DNA of 64,000 nt, from positions 3,350,501 through 3,414,500 of the forward strand of contig NZ_PDJO01000001.1 in assembly GCF_002563775.1 (NCBI RefSeq), in the 5' to 3' direction. Of the stretch, positions 16,317 through 25,992 are shown in pieces (position 1 is the first letter of the stretch; every line of letters begins with the position of its first letter). The DNA comes from Thioclava sp. ES.031 (lineage in GTDB: Bacteria; Pseudomonadota; Alphaproteobacteria; Rhodobacterales; Rhodobacteraceae). The translations under genes were made by a program, and so were the position numbers. The notes beneath the pieces were generated by a model. It ran no database searches. It had not been told where the DNA came from and saw nothing but the letters and a program-made list of their open reading frames with translations.

Positions 16317-18608
16317 TCAGATCGGATTATCCATCCGCAGCGTGACCTGCAGCCGGCCCTTCGCCGCCTCCGGCCAGTTCACCGTAATCTGGTTCTTGGC
16401 CGCGCCCTGTTCCACCGCGACATAGGGCATCGCCTCGATCCGCGCCCCCGAGCCGTCGCGCACCATGCCCTCGGCGATCAGGCTCTGGACATTGCGCGCC
16501 CAGCCCCCGAACGGCAGGTATTCGCTCGCATCCACCGTCCAGACCGATTGCGCCGTGGACTGGTTCACCTCGACCATCACCGGATTCTGCGAGATGTCGT
16601 TGATCGCGTTGAACATATTCGCCTCGAAGACCACGTTGCGCACCCGCGAGCGGTCGATATCCGCGAAACTCGTGTCGATCTTCTCGATCCGGTCGACACT
16701 GCCGTTGAGCGACTTGAACACGTTATTCGTCACGCTCAGCCCTTGGATGAAATGGCCCGGCCCGTAGGGCTTGATCGAGAGCCACGTGAACCACGGCGCG
16801 ACATTGATGCACACACAGGTATTGCCCGTCACCGTCAGCCCGCCAAAGCTGTATTCGCTCGCGAAATCCGGCTCGGCGTCATGCTCGTTGGTCCACTCGA
16901 TCACCGAGTTGTCGATGTAATTACCCGTCACCGCCGACTGCACATTGGTCTGGGTGAAGACCAGCCCCGCCACGCGCACGCCGTTGCTTTCCTCATCGCC
17001 CTGAAACCAGTGATTGCCGACGATCAGGTGCCTCGAGCCATTCAGCACGAAGCTCGTCCCGAAGCGCACAAAGCGCGAGTCGCGGATCTTGCTGTCATTG
17101 GCATTGACGTTGAGCACCATAGACTTGCGATCCTGCGCGGGCACCAGCATCTCGTCCGACAGGAACTGACAACCGTCGATCAGCAGATCCTGACAGCCGC
17201 GCCCGATCGAGGTGATCACCCGATCCTTGGGCCGCACCACATAGCTGTCGCGGATCTGGAACATCTGCCCGTCAGGCGCCAGCATGATGCAGCTCGCCGC
17301 GCCGTTGCAGAGGAATTCCACATTGGCAATGTTGAACCGGTCGAGCTTCTCCATCCCGGAAAAATCCAGCACATATTGATGACGCGTGAACGTGTAGGTT
17401 CGCGTGCCAGACCCACCGTAAAGCGGCTGCGACAGGTAAAGCGTCTGTGCCCCGATATTCTTCGACTTCACATAGACCTCGCGCCCGACCCCAGTGCCGG
17501 TGATCCGCGCGCCCACCGGGATGTTCGCGATATTGGCGACCGAGGTCAGCTGCATCGACTGGCTCACCGAATAGGTCGCCTGCGACGTCACCACCTCATC
17601 GTCCCAGGCAGAGCCCGCGATCACATTGATCTGCCCGTTTTGGAGAACCCGGCGGTTGGAAAAGCTCGTAAGGTCCGGCGCGATCTCCTCGATGCGGATC
17701 GGTTCGGTCACCTCGACGCGGCGCCCTTTCAGGTCGAGCACATTATGATCGGTATAGCCGAACAGCGCCTGCAGCGCCTTCTTGAAGCCCGCCAGCTCAT
17801 CGCCGAAAGCCGCCGCATAGGTCGGAAAGTCGAAGGACGACATCAGCGCCAGCTTCGCCGCGACCGGCATCACAAGCGTGCCCACGAACTCGACCGGCGA
17901 CGAGATCGAGATCGTGCTGCCCAGGTAATACACCCCCTCCGAGACGAGAACCTTGCGCCCGTTCGCCGCCTGATCGGCCGCGTTGAACGCCGCGACATTG
18001 TCGGTGACGCCATCCCCGACCGCGCCGTAATCGCGCACATCGACCCAGCCCATCAGGTCGCGCAGGAAGGCCTCGGTCACATCCTCGATCTCGATATCGT
18101 CGATGCGCACCACGCCGCCATTGGCGCCGGTCAGGTCCAGCCCGAAATGCCCATAAGCCGCATCCAGCCCCCACGGCATATCGACACCGTCGCGCGAACC
18201 GGTCCCGATGATCGCCGACACTTCGACCACCGCGCCATAGCTTTGCAGCGCGACCGTCGGGCCGACTTCGACCACACCGGTCACATGGGCACCCGACCCC
18301 GTTACCGCATAGCCCGCGACGCGCACCTCCGGCAGGTTGCCGCTGACCGCCTTCACCCGCGCCCGGATGCGCAGATAGGTGCCCGGCAGGATCGGCGTGT
18401 CGCCCATGTAGCGCAGCTTCTGCACTGTCTGCGTCTTGAGCATCTCCAGACAACCGCCGAAATCCGCATCCGCCGGAACCAGCACGGCATTGCCCGTGCT
18501 CTCATAGGTCGTGGAGCCCGGCGTGCCATCCTCGCTCGACCATTGATCCAGCCCTTCGGCGAATGCGGGCGGGGTCAGCACCAGCCCTTCGGTAATCGCG
18601 ACGTTCAT
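16317..18608 (-). CDS. Large right-handed beta-helix protein (pectate-lyase-3/GH28-related)
   Basis: A 763-residue protein. An N-terminal carbohydrate-binding-like beta-sandwich (about 1-190) is followed by the pectate-lyase-superfamily block VDVRDYGAVGDGVTDNVAAF and a long parallel beta-helix with many short N- and G-rich turns. There is no signal peptide or anchor. Proteins of this kind occur in Rhodobacteraceae as GH28-related proteins of unknown role; the plan also resembles phage-type tailspikes. ATG 18608 has AGAGGA upstream and starts the conserved N-terminus. No capsule or phage genes flank it. Confidence 0.75.
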   Translation of the reverse strand: MNVAITEGLVLTPPAFAEGLDQWSSEDGTPGSTTYESTGNAVLVPADADFGGCLEMLKTQTVQKLRYMGDTPILPGTYLRIRARVKAVSGNLPEVRVAGYAVTGSGAHVTGVVEVGPTVALQSYGAVVEVSAIIGTGSRDGVDMPWGLDAAYGHFGLDLTGANGGVVRIDDIEIEDVTEAFLRDLMGWVDVRDYGAVGDGVTDNVAAFNAADQAANGRKVLVSEGVYYLGSTISISSPVEFVGTLVMPVAAKLALMSSFDFPTYAAAFGDELAGFKKALQALFGYTDHNVLDLKGRRVEVTEPIRIEEIAPDLTSFSNRRVLQNGQINVIAGSAWDDEVVTSQATYSVSQSMQLTSVANIANIPVGARITGTGVGREVYVKSKNIGAQTLYLSQPLYGGSGTRTYTFTRHQYVLDFSGMEKLDRFNIANVEFLCNGAASCIMLAPDGQMFQIRDSYVVRPKDRVITSIGRGCQDLLIDGCQFLSDEMLVPAQDRKSMVLNVNANDSKIRDSRFVRFGTSFVLNGSRHLIVGNHWFQGDEESNGVRVAGLVFTQTNVQSAVTGNYIDNSVIEWTNEHDAEPDFASEYSFGGLTVTGNTCVCINVAPWFTWLSIKPYGPGHFIQGLSVTNNVFKSLNGSVDRIEKIDTSFADIDRSRVRNVVFEANMFNAINDISQNPVMVEVNQSTAQSVWTVDASEYLPFGGWARNVQSLIAEGMVRDGSGARIEAMPYVAVEQGAAKNQITVNWPEAAKGRLQVTLRMDNPI

Positions 18609-18861
18609 CTGCAATCCTCTTGTCCATGTTCCCACCCGCGCGCCCCTTGCCGTGCCAATTGCGCGCCGGGACCGACCGAAAGCGCCCGCGCTTCGGCCCG
18701 AACAGAGCTAGAAGGAAAGGCTAAAGAAGACCTGAGAGGGCCGTGCGCAGCCTCCGGTCACGGCCTGCTTTCCCGGTGCCCGTCCCGCTTCGCAGGTGAC
18801 AGCGTCATGCGCCTGACATATCCTCGCGCCACATCGGGTGTGCAGCCAAGAGGAGCCGCAG

Positions 18862-19716
18862 ATGGTTTACGCCATATCCCCCGACGACAAGACCCCGACG
18901 AAAGCCCTGCGCCGCATCGCGCGCAGCGAGCTTGGAACGGCCGTCAAACTGGCCGGAAAATCCGACCCTTCGGTTCACGCCCTGCGCAAGGCGATCAAGA
19001 AGACCCGCGGCCTGATCCGTCTCTTCGCGCCGCATTTCTCCGATTTTCACAAGGAAAACGATGCTTTGGCCGAAGCGGCCCGGGGCATTTCCGGCCTGCG
19101 CGACGACGAGGTGATGCGCGCCTCGTTAATTCGGCTCGGGCGCGAAGGGCCCGATCTCGACGGTGCGTCTGCCGCCCGTGCCATGCTCGACCCGCTGCCC
19201 GCGACCCCGCCCCCAAAGGAAGGCGACATCTCGACATTCGCGAAACGCGTCACGGAAATCCGCAAACGCGCGAAGGATTGGGAGGTCACCGAAAAGGGCT
19301 GGCCCGCCTATGAGGCAGGGTTGCACGCGACGCTGAAAGATTGCCGCAAGCGTCTGAAAACCGCTCAGAAATCAAGGGCTGGCTTAGACCTGCACCATTG
19401 GCGGACGCGGGTGAAGCAGCACTGGTATCACACCCGCCTGCTCGCCCCGATCTGGCCCGAGATGCTGCATCCGCGTGAAGACGCGCTCGACACTTTGGGG
19501 GAGTTGATCGGCGACCATCACGATCTGCATGTGCTCGAGACGAAGGTGCCTGAGCATCTCGACCCCGAAAGGACCGAGGCTTTGCTTGCACTGATCCGCA
19601 CCGAATCCGCCCGGCTGGAGGCCGAAGCCTTCACCCTCGGCGCCAGAATATTCGCCGAGCCCCCCGAGCCGCTCTGCGACCGCTGGGGGGCTTGGTTCGA
19701 TCTCTGGAGAGCTTAG
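18862..19716 (+). CDS. CHAD domain protein
   Basis: A 284-residue helical protein with two repeats rich in conserved histidines and basic residues: [17 protein letters not shown] near the N-terminus and [17 protein letters not shown] with LIGDHHDL later. CHAD domains bind inorganic polyphosphate through such basic and histidine surfaces. The usual CYTH (triphosphatase) partner domain is absent. ATG 18862 follows AGAGGAG. The gene ends four bases into the convergent lysS stop. Confidence 0.88.
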   Translation: MVYAISPDDKTPTKALRRIARSELGTAVKLAGKSDPSVHALRKAIKKTRGLIRLFAPHFSDFHKENDALAEAARGISGLRDDEVMRASLIRLGREGPDLDGASAARAMLDPLPATPPPKEGDISTFAKRVTEIRKRAKDWEVTEKGWPAYEAGLHATLKDCRKRLKTAQKSRAGLDLHHWRTRVKQHWYHTRLLAPIWPEMLHPREDALDTLGELIGDHHDLHVLETKVPEHLDPERTEALLALIRTESARLEAEAFTLGARIFAEPPEPLCDRWGAWFDLWRA

Positions 19717-21359
19717 TCGACCAGTTCGCCAGCCAGCGCCCGCTCGATCAGGGCGACCGTTTCATCGACACCGTAAAGCGCGATGAACCCGCCGAAACGC
19801 GGCCCTTGGCTCTGGCCCAGCAGCACCTCGTAGAGCGCCTTGAACCAGTCGCGCAGGTTGGCGAATTCGTGGTTCTTGCCCACCGCGAAAACGACCGATT
19901 GCAGGAACTCGTCGCTGTGGAAATCGGCCTCCGGCAGCGGCTCTTCGTTGCCTGCCGCCGCGTTCTTGCGCGCGATCTGATCGAGCGCAGCCTCTTCCGA
20001 TTTCAGCGCCTTGGCCAGATCTTCCAGCGCGGCGCGTTCGGACGCGTCGGGCGCGCGGAAGACCAGCGTGGGCTTCACGAAATCCTCGAAATACTTCAGC
20101 GCGAAGCCTGCCGCCTGATCGAGATCGGGATTGCCTTCCGGGCTCGCCTCGGGTGCGTAGCGCTTGATGAAACCCCACAGCCCTTCCTTCTCGGTCGCGC
20201 CCGCGACGCTCGCGAGATTGAGCAGCATCGCGAAAGGCACCACCATCCGGCTCTCGGGCGGATTGCCGCCGTGGATGTGCCAGACCGGGTTGTTCACTTG
20301 CTGCTCGATCGGCTGATCGGGATAGGCGCGCAGCTGCTGGTGATACTCGTCCACCGCCTTCGGGATCACGTCGAAATGCATCCGCTTCGCGGTCTTCGGC
20401 TTGAGGTACATGAAGTAGCTCAAGGATTCCGTCGCCGCATAGGTCAGCCACTCGTCGATCGACAGGCCATTGCCCTTCGACTTCGAGATCTTCTCGCCAT
20501 TCGCGTCGAGGAACAGCTCGTAGGTGAAATGCTCCGGAGCACGCCCACCCAGCACGCGGCAGATGCCGTCATAGATCGGCGTGTTGGTCGAATGGTCCTT
20601 GCCATACATCTCGAAATCGACGCCGAGCGCGGCCCAACGCATCCCGAAATCGGGTTTCCACTGCAGCTTCACATTGCCGCCCGTGACCGGCAGTGTCCAT
20701 TCGCGCCCGTCATCGTCGTCGAAGGTCACGGTGCCGTCGCGCGCATTGACCTCCTTCATCGGGACATACAGCACGCGGCCCGTCTCGGGATGGATCGGCA
20801 GGAAGCACGAATAGGTCTGCTGACGCTCTTCGCGCAGCGACTTCAGCATGATTTCCATGATCTGATCGTATTCGTAAGCCGATTTGATCAGCATCTCGTC
20901 GAACCGACCCGACTTGTAGTAATCGGTCGCGCTCGCGAATTCATACTCGAACCCGAACGTGTCGAGGAAGCGGCGCAGCATCGCGTTGTTGTGGTTGCCG
21001 AAGCTGTCGAACTCGCCGAACGGATCGGGCACCGAGGTTAGCGGCTTCTGCTCATGCTGGCGCAGCATGTCCTGATTGGGGACGTTGCTCGGCACCTTCC
21101 GCATCCCGTCCATATCGTCCGAGAAGCACAGAAGTTTCGTCGGAATATCCGAGATCACCTCGAAAGCGCGGCGGATCATCGTCGTGCGCGCAACTTCGCC
21201 AAACGTGCCGATATGCGGCAGACCCGACGGCCCATAGCCCGTCTCGAACAGGACGTAACCCTTCTCCGGGTCCCGTTTCTCGTAACGCTTGAGCACCCGG
21301 CGGGCTTCCTCGAAGGGCCAGGCCTTGGATTTCATCGCAGCGTCACGCAAGCTCGTCAT
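19713..21359 (-). CDS. lysS: Lysyl-tRNA synthetase, class I
   Basis: Charges tRNA-Lys. This is the class I, archaeal-type enzyme, found in alphaproteobacteria instead of the class II LysS. Rossmann signatures are [11 protein letters not shown] (HIGH-type) and KISKSKGNG (KMSKS). The product is 548 residues from ATG 21359, where TGAGGT precedes the start; ATG 21371 is possible but has a poorer context. It is convergent with the CHAD gene and divergent from the TerB-like gene. Confidence 0.96.
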   Translation of the reverse strand: MTSLRDAAMKSKAWPFEEARRVLKRYEKRDPEKGYVLFETGYGPSGLPHIGTFGEVARTTMIRRAFEVISDIPTKLLCFSDDMDGMRKVPSNVPNQDMLRQHEQKPLTSVPDPFGEFDSFGNHNNAMLRRFLDTFGFEYEFASATDYYKSGRFDEMLIKSAYEYDQIMEIMLKSLREERQQTYSCFLPIHPETGRVLYVPMKEVNARDGTVTFDDDDGREWTLPVTGGNVKLQWKPDFGMRWAALGVDFEMYGKDHSTNTPIYDGICRVLGGRAPEHFTYELFLDANGEKISKSKGNGLSIDEWLTYAATESLSYFMYLKPKTAKRMHFDVIPKAVDEYHQQLRAYPDQPIEQQVNNPVWHIHGGNPPESRMVVPFAMLLNLASVAGATEKEGLWGFIKRYAPEASPEGNPDLDQAAGFALKYFEDFVKPTLVFRAPDASERAALEDLAKALKSEEAALDQIARKNAAAGNEEPLPEADFHSDEFLQSVVFAVGKNHEFANLRDWFKALYEVLLGQSQGPRFGGFIALYGVDETVALIERALAGELVD

Positions 21360-21464
21360 TGCATACCTCATGAAGGCGCCCCGTGCGCCCAGTCGCGCCT
21401 GACCTATTGAAGCGGAGGGGGACAGTCAATAATTAGCACTCGAACACTATCAAGGAGCTCCGAC

Positions 21465-21887
21465 TTGCCCGACGTTCTCGCCTCGCTTTCGCCCCAAGAC
21501 GCGCTCGTCGCCGTGATGGTCGCGATTTCCGCCGCCGATGAGGACGTGCCGACCTCCGAACTCGTCGCAATCGAGCGGATAGTGAACCACATGCCGATCT
21601 TCGCGGGCTACGATTTCGACCGCGTCTCGCGGGTCTCCCGCTCGGTCTTCACTTTGTTCGAAGAGGAAGACGGGCTCGAGGCGCTGTTTGGCCTGATCCG
21701 CGACGCGCTGCCCGAGCATCTTTTCGAAACCGCTTATGCGCTGGCCTGCGACGTGGCCTCCGCCGACGGTACGATCCGCCAGACCGAACTGCGCCTTTTG
21801 GAAGAGATCCGCGGCGAGTTGGCGATCGACCGGCTGCACGCCGTCGCCATCGAATGGGGTGCGAAGGTGCGCCACGCCACGCTCTGA
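21465..21887 (+). CDS. TerB-like (tellurite-resistance B fold) protein
   Basis: A 140-residue all-helical TerB-family protein. Two acidic metal-type segments are visible: AISAADEDVPTSELVAIE and ASADGTIRQTELRLLEEI. Such stand-alone TerB proteins are widespread and mostly unrelated to tellurite. Translation probably starts at TTG 21465, with AAGGAG eight bases upstream. No other ter genes are near, so the physiological role is open. Confidence 0.82.
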   Translation: MPDVLASLSPQDALVAVMVAISAADEDVPTSELVAIERIVNHMPIFAGYDFDRVSRVSRSVFTLFEEEDGLEALFGLIRDALPEHLFETAYALACDVASADGTIRQTELRLLEEIRGELAIDRLHAVAIEWGAKVRHATL

Positions 21888-21950
21888 TCGGACGCCAGAG
21901 TCCCGGCGAAAAACCTGACGATCGCCCCGCCGTCCGGGCGGAGCCACCCC

Positions 21951-23378
21951 TCAGCCGTAAATCCCGGCCCAACGCTCCAACAGCTGGCTTTGCAGGATTT
22001 TCGACGCCCGCACCCATTGGACCTGCCGCGGCGGGCGTGGCGCGGAACCCGCACGACGACGCCGGTTTAGATCGGCGGTGAAGATCGCGAAGACAAGCTC
22101 GGTGCCATCCGGCGCGGTCATGTAGCCCGCCAGAGTTGAGACGAAATTCAGCGTCCCGGTCTTGGCATCGACGCGGAATGGCTGGGCTTGCATGTGCTTG
22201 CCCGTCGCATCCCGCAGCTTGAAAGGCTTCATCAAACCGCGCAGCCCCATCGGCGCGCCAAGATTGCGCAGCGCCGCCACCATGTCCTGTGGCGAAAGCT
22301 CGGCATCGGCCCGCAGCCCGGAATGGTCGGTGAACTGGGCCGAGCGCGCGCCCGTGCGCTGCTGCAGCCATTGGGTCATCGTCTGCCCCGACTGCTTCAG
22401 GGAATTGCCTGCACCCAACCGCTTGCTGACCGTCATGCCCACCGCCTCGGCGGTGATATTCGTCGAATATTTCATCATCGCGCGCAGAACAGGCACCAGC
22501 GGATCGCTGCCATGGCTTACCAGAACCGTGCCGCCGGGCAGGTTGCGCACCTCTTCCGGCGCGGGCAGTGGCGTGCCCTGTGCGCGGGCCAGGGTCTGGA
22601 ACACGTCGCCTGCATAGGCTGCGGGATGGCGCACCGGCAACCACCGGCTTCCGCCCCGCCCCAAGGCCGCCGAGGCGACCGTCCAATGCTCGACCCCACC
22701 GCGATCGGAATAGGTAAACGTCGGCGAGGACCGCTTCGCAATCGAGGCTTTCGCGGTGTAGGCGCGCGGCTGCACGTCGCGCCCGCGCGCATCCATGCTC
22801 AGCGCCCAACCGCCCCCGGAGCGGCGCCATTGGAAATGCACGCGATTGAAATTCAGCATCAGCCCCGAGATCGACGGGTTGTAGCCCGCGAAGATCGGCT
22901 GATCATTCGCGATCTCGTTCTTGTAGGGCAGCGCCCCGGCCCAAGTCAGGAAACGCCCCGTGATGCCCTGCACGCCCTTCGCCGCCAACGACTTCGCCAT
23001 CGCGTTCAAATCGTCGGTCGTCAGCGTCGGATCGCCCCCGCCCGCGAGGATCAGATCCCCCTGAATGCGCCCGCCAGAGATCGGGCCGGTCGCGATCAAC
23101 TGCGTGCCAAAACGGAAATCGCCGCCGAGCTGCTCCATCGCATAGAGCGAGGTGATCGACTTGAGCGCGGAGGCGGGCGGCATCGCTTTGCCCGCATTGC
23201 GCTGTTCGAGGATCTGGCCGCTCTTCAGGTCCGCGACGACATAGCCCACATCGCCGCTGAGCCCGGCCATCCGGACCAATTCGGCTGCCGCAGCCGTCTG
23301 GCCGAAGCCCGTTTTCGGAGTGGCGAAAAGCGCGGCGCCACCCAGCAATGCGAAGCGGCGCGATATCGATAGCGGCAT
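21951..23378 (-). CDS. dacB: D-alanyl-D-alanine carboxypeptidase/endopeptidase (PBP4 family, S13)
   Basis: Periplasmic low-molecular-weight penicillin-binding protein that trims or cuts peptidoglycan cross-links. Catalytic motifs are S70-x-x-K73 (PPASALK), STN within KYSTNIT, and KTG in DAKTGTL. The N-terminus MPLSISRRFALLGGAA contains a twin-arginine-type SRRFALL followed by a hydrophobic stretch, so export may use Tat. The length of 475 residues is normal for S13. It lies 51 bp downstream of nadD on the same strand. Confidence 0.93.
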   Translation of the reverse strand: MPLSISRRFALLGGAALFATPKTGFGQTAAAAELVRMAGLSGDVGYVVADLKSGQILEQRNAGKAMPPASALKSITSLYAMEQLGGDFRFGTQLIATGPISGGRIQGDLILAGGGDPTLTTDDLNAMAKSLAAKGVQGITGRFLTWAGALPYKNEIANDQPIFAGYNPSISGLMLNFNRVHFQWRRSGGGWALSMDARGRDVQPRAYTAKASIAKRSSPTFTYSDRGGVEHWTVASAALGRGGSRWLPVRHPAAYAGDVFQTLARAQGTPLPAPEEVRNLPGGTVLVSHGSDPLVPVLRAMMKYSTNITAEAVGMTVSKRLGAGNSLKQSGQTMTQWLQQRTGARSAQFTDHSGLRADAELSPQDMVAALRNLGAPMGLRGLMKPFKLRDATGKHMQAQPFRVDAKTGTLNFVSTLAGYMTAPDGTELVFAIFTADLNRRRRAGSAPRPPRQVQWVRASKILQSQLLERWAGIYG

Positions 23379-23429
23379 GGCGATTCCTCCCTCGGCGTCA
23401 CCCCGAGCGTAGCGCGCCCCGCACCGTCT

Positions 23430-24047
23430 TCAAACGGGTGTCGATGCTCGCCAGTCACCTTTCTCGCGAATTTCCGTGGAGGAAAGAGAGGACATCGGAA
23501 TGTTGACGAAGCACCAGCGCGGCGCAGGACCGTCGAGGAGGCGCTGCGAGGCGACCGCGGGCAATTCGGCCCCCGCATAAATGCGCGCCGCGCGCGCCCA
23601 GCGCCCCGGCATCCGCCAGCCCGGACGCGCCAGCACACCGACCGGCACGCTCTCCACGATCGTGCGCCAATGATCCCAGCGGTCGAATTGCACGAGGTTA
23701 TCGGCCCCCATCAGCCACGCAAAATCCACGCCGGGATAGAGCGCGCGCAGACGCGTTATCGTGTCCGCGGTGTACCGCGTGCCGAGCCGCGCTTCGAGGT
23801 CAGTCACCACCACGCGCGGATCGCCCCCAAGGCTCGCCCGCGCACTCGCGATCCGCTGATCGAGCGGTGCGGGGCCATGCGCCTTGAGCGGGTTGCCGGG
23901 GCTCACGATCCACCAGACCCGATCGAGATTGAAACGGCGCAGCGCCTCGCGCGTGATCAGGACGTGACCTTCATGCGCCGGATCGAACGACCCGCCCAGA
24001 AGTCCGATGCGCTGTGCGGCGCGGGCGTAGGGAAATCCTTGTCTCAT
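23430..24047 (-). CDS. nadD: Nicotinate-nucleotide adenylyltransferase
   Basis: Makes deamido-NAD from nicotinate mononucleotide and ATP. The 205-residue protein shows the nucleotidyltransferase signature [15 protein letters not shown] with the HxGH-like pair, [11 protein letters not shown], the MGADN turn, and [10 protein letters not shown] near the C-terminus (the SSTxIR motif). It precedes dacB and is not beside rsfS or proA, where it lies in some bacteria. Confidence 0.94.
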   Translation of the reverse strand: MRQGFPYARAAQRIGLLGGSFDPAHEGHVLITREALRRFNLDRVWWIVSPGNPLKAHGPAPLDQRIASARASLGGDPRVVVTDLEARLGTRYTADTITRLRALYPGVDFAWLMGADNLVQFDRWDHWRTIVESVPVGVLARPGWRMPGRWARAARIYAGAELPAVASQRLLDGPAPRWCFVNIPMSSLSSTEIREKGDWRASTPV

Positions 24048-24097
24048 GCGCTGCCCTTACCCGAAGGCGACCGGTCAGGAAAAGAGCGTTTGTGCGG

Positions 24098-25321
24098 CTA
24101 AGGCGCGGAGCCGGGTGAGGCCCCCGGCCCATCCTCGACGTTTTCGACAGGCCCGGAGCCGAAACGAAGGCATCCGCGCCCTGCGGTCTTCGCGGCATAG
24201 GTCGCCCGGTCGACATCATTCTGCAGCGCCTCGATCTCGAGGTTCTCGTAGTCGCGCGACGACACGGCGCCGAGCGATCCGGACACCAGACATTCCTGCC
24301 CCCGATACCATTTCGGCGCTTCGAGCTGTTCGATGATGCGTGCGGCGAGCGCACCGATCTCCGCGCGGCTCGGGTCGCCACGCAAGAGAACGAGGAACTC
24401 GTCGCCACCTATGCGCGCAACCAGATCACCGCCGCGCACGCTCTCGCACAGATTGCGGGCCACCAGTTGCAACACGTAATCGCCCGCCGCATGGCCTTGC
24501 GTATCATTGATCGTCTTGAAGTGATCGAGGTCGATCTGCAGCAAAGCGAAATTCGCCAGCCCGTTTGTCGCGTGGTCGACGGCCCGCGCAAGCGCCTGCG
24601 CCATTGCCCGGCGGTTGGCGAGTTTCGTCAGCGGATCGCTCAACGCCTGATCTTCCGCCGCTTTGCGCGCCTGATCAAGGCGCCCGGTCAGAGCCCGCAA
24701 CTCCTCCAGCACGAGCGATTTCGCTTCCTGCAGATAGAGCATTTCCATCGCGAGATCGGCGGCGGAAAAATCATGTTCGGTCAGGTCGAATTCCGCCACG
24801 AGTTCGCGCAGGTGAATACCGAAGCTGAAATTGAGGAGCATATCGCCCCCCGCCAGCGTCGGCGTCCCTCCCTGAAGTGGCGGACCGGCGTGGCTCACCA
24901 GCGCGCCGCGCAGGCTCACCAGCGCGCCGCGCAGGCTTACCTGTGGGCGCATGCGAAGGGTGACATGCAGCATCTCCTCCGCCGTCATAGCCCCGAGGGA
25001 GCGCCCGCAGCGCCCGATCTGGCTATCGCAATCAACAGCCCCGCAACTTGAGCGCAGCTCTTTCGGGCACATCCGCACCGCCCCGCCGCGCCGCGCGACC
25101 GAGAAAAACCGCGAGAACGGCGCGCCGACGATCTGGGCTTCCGGCACCCCCAGAACCTTGCGCAACGTGCGCCCGACCCCAAGGATGCAGGCCCGCTCGT
25201 CGAGCCAGAGAAACATCGGCAAGAGCCCGGTCAACAGCGTCAGCCAATAGGCTTGCGCGCCCCGATCAGGGGGAGGCTGTGCGGCCAGTCTCGTGACAGT
25301 GTTCTCGCCCGGCATGCTCAT
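24098..25321 (-). CDS. Diguanylate cyclase with H-NOX-associated (HNOBA-like) domain and a Cys cluster
   Basis: A 407-residue GGDEF protein. The N-terminal half resembles the H-NOX-associated domain (VLGVPEAQIVG.. and LLNFSFGIHLRELV), followed by a signalling helix and a GGDEF domain with GGDEF at 305-309. The inhibitory I-site RGGD (296-299) lies five residues before, so product inhibition by c-di-GMP is expected. Four cysteines in spacing CX7CX4CX6C (85, 93, 98, 105) sit in the middle of the sensor domain. A 7-residue tandem repeat SLRGALV follows. ATG 25321 overlaps the stop of the H-NOX-like gene (TGATG) with GGTGAGG upstream. Confidence 0.9.
   Translation of the reverse strand: MSMPGENTVTRLAAQPPPDRGAQAYWLTLLTGLLPMFLWLDERACILGVGRTLRKVLGVPEAQIVGAPFSRFFSVARRGGAVRMCPKELRSSCGAVDCDSQIGRCGRSLGAMTAEEMLHVTLRMRPQVSLRGALVSLRGALVSHAGPPLQGGTPTLAGGDMLLNFSFGIHLRELVAEFDLTEHDFSAADLAMEMLYLQEAKSLVLEELRALTGRLDQARKAAEDQALSDPLTKLANRRAMAQALARAVDHATNGLANFALLQIDLDHFKTINDTQGHAAGDYVLQLVARNLCESVRGGDLVARIGGDEFLVLLRGDPSRAEIGALAARIIEQLEAPKWYRGQECLVSGSLGAVSSRDYENLEIEALQNDVDRATYAAKTAGRGCLRFGSGPVENVEDGPGASPGSAP
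24894..24935. repeat. Two tandem 21-bp units inside the diguanylate cyclase gene
   Basis: Two identical 21-bp units (24894-24914 and 24915-24935) encode SLRGALV twice in frame. The repeat lies in the linker after the cysteine cluster. Slippage here would add or remove seven residues without a frameshift. Confidence 0.9.
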
Positions 25322-25932
25322 CACACCTCACCAATCATGCGCGCGAGGGCGAACTGGCGCGCCTCGGCGTGGGTGGCGTCGAGCAGCTGGATCGTCACGG
25401 TCTCCGCCATCGGGTCGGGGTCGCGCAGATCGCACTCGGCGACACGCGGCGGCACGTCGATCAGCGCGAGGCTGCCATAGTCATCCGCCATCGCACGCAG
25501 GATCCCCGCCAGCACCGCCCCCCAGCCCGGCAGATCCGCAGCGACACGCAGACGGAACTGCCCCGGCTGGGTTGCGACCAGATGCAGGTCTGGCAGCTTG
25601 AGATCGGGAACCGCCATGCGCGCGCGGTCATTCAACTCGTTGAGCGAGTTCAGAAAACCGCGATAATCGCAGCCGCCGTAACGCAACAGGCGGCGCACCG
25701 CTTCGCGGCTGCACAGATGCGCCCCAAGGTCTTCCAGAAACTCGGATCGTGCCCGCCCCAACTCGTCGCAGGCGGCATCGATCAGCCGCAAGGTCTGCGC
25801 ATCGTCATATTGCAGCAGGGGCTCATAGCTCTCGCCCGGCAAATCCGCGCGCCGCCGCACACGCGCACAGAGCGCCGCCCCGTGGGTGTCGGTCAAAAAC
25901 GTCTCGATAGAGCGGTTGATCAAGCCGAGCAT
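25321..25932 (-). CDS. H-NOX-fold (HNOB) protein lacking the heme ligand
   Basis: A 203-residue HNOB-family protein recognised by MLGLINRSIETFLTDTHG, the LLQYDDAQTLRLIDAA helix, RRLLRYGG and ILRAMADDYGSLALI. Aligned by eye to soluble guanylate cyclase (LxxLHDH), the proximal histidine position reads LNELND, so N101 replaces it. The heme-propionate YxSxR motif is also missing (LRVAADL in its place). It is co-translated with a diguanylate cyclase bearing the partner domain. The expected nitric-oxide sensing through heme is therefore doubtful. Confidence 0.85.
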   Translation of the reverse strand: MLGLINRSIETFLTDTHGAALCARVRRRADLPGESYEPLLQYDDAQTLRLIDAACDELGRARSEFLEDLGAHLCSREAVRRLLRYGGCDYRGFLNSLNELNDRARMAVPDLKLPDLHLVATQPGQFRLRVAADLPGWGAVLAGILRAMADDYGSLALIDVPPRVAECDLRDPDPMAETVTIQLLDATHAEARQFALARMIGEV

Positions 25933-25992
25933 GTGTCCTCCTGACCGCCACGCTAGCGGTCAGAAGTTAACAAAGCTCCAAATTCGCCCGGC

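Noticed and set aside
21465..21887. A tellurite-resistance operon
   Set aside because: A lone TerB-fold gene with no terZACDE partners.
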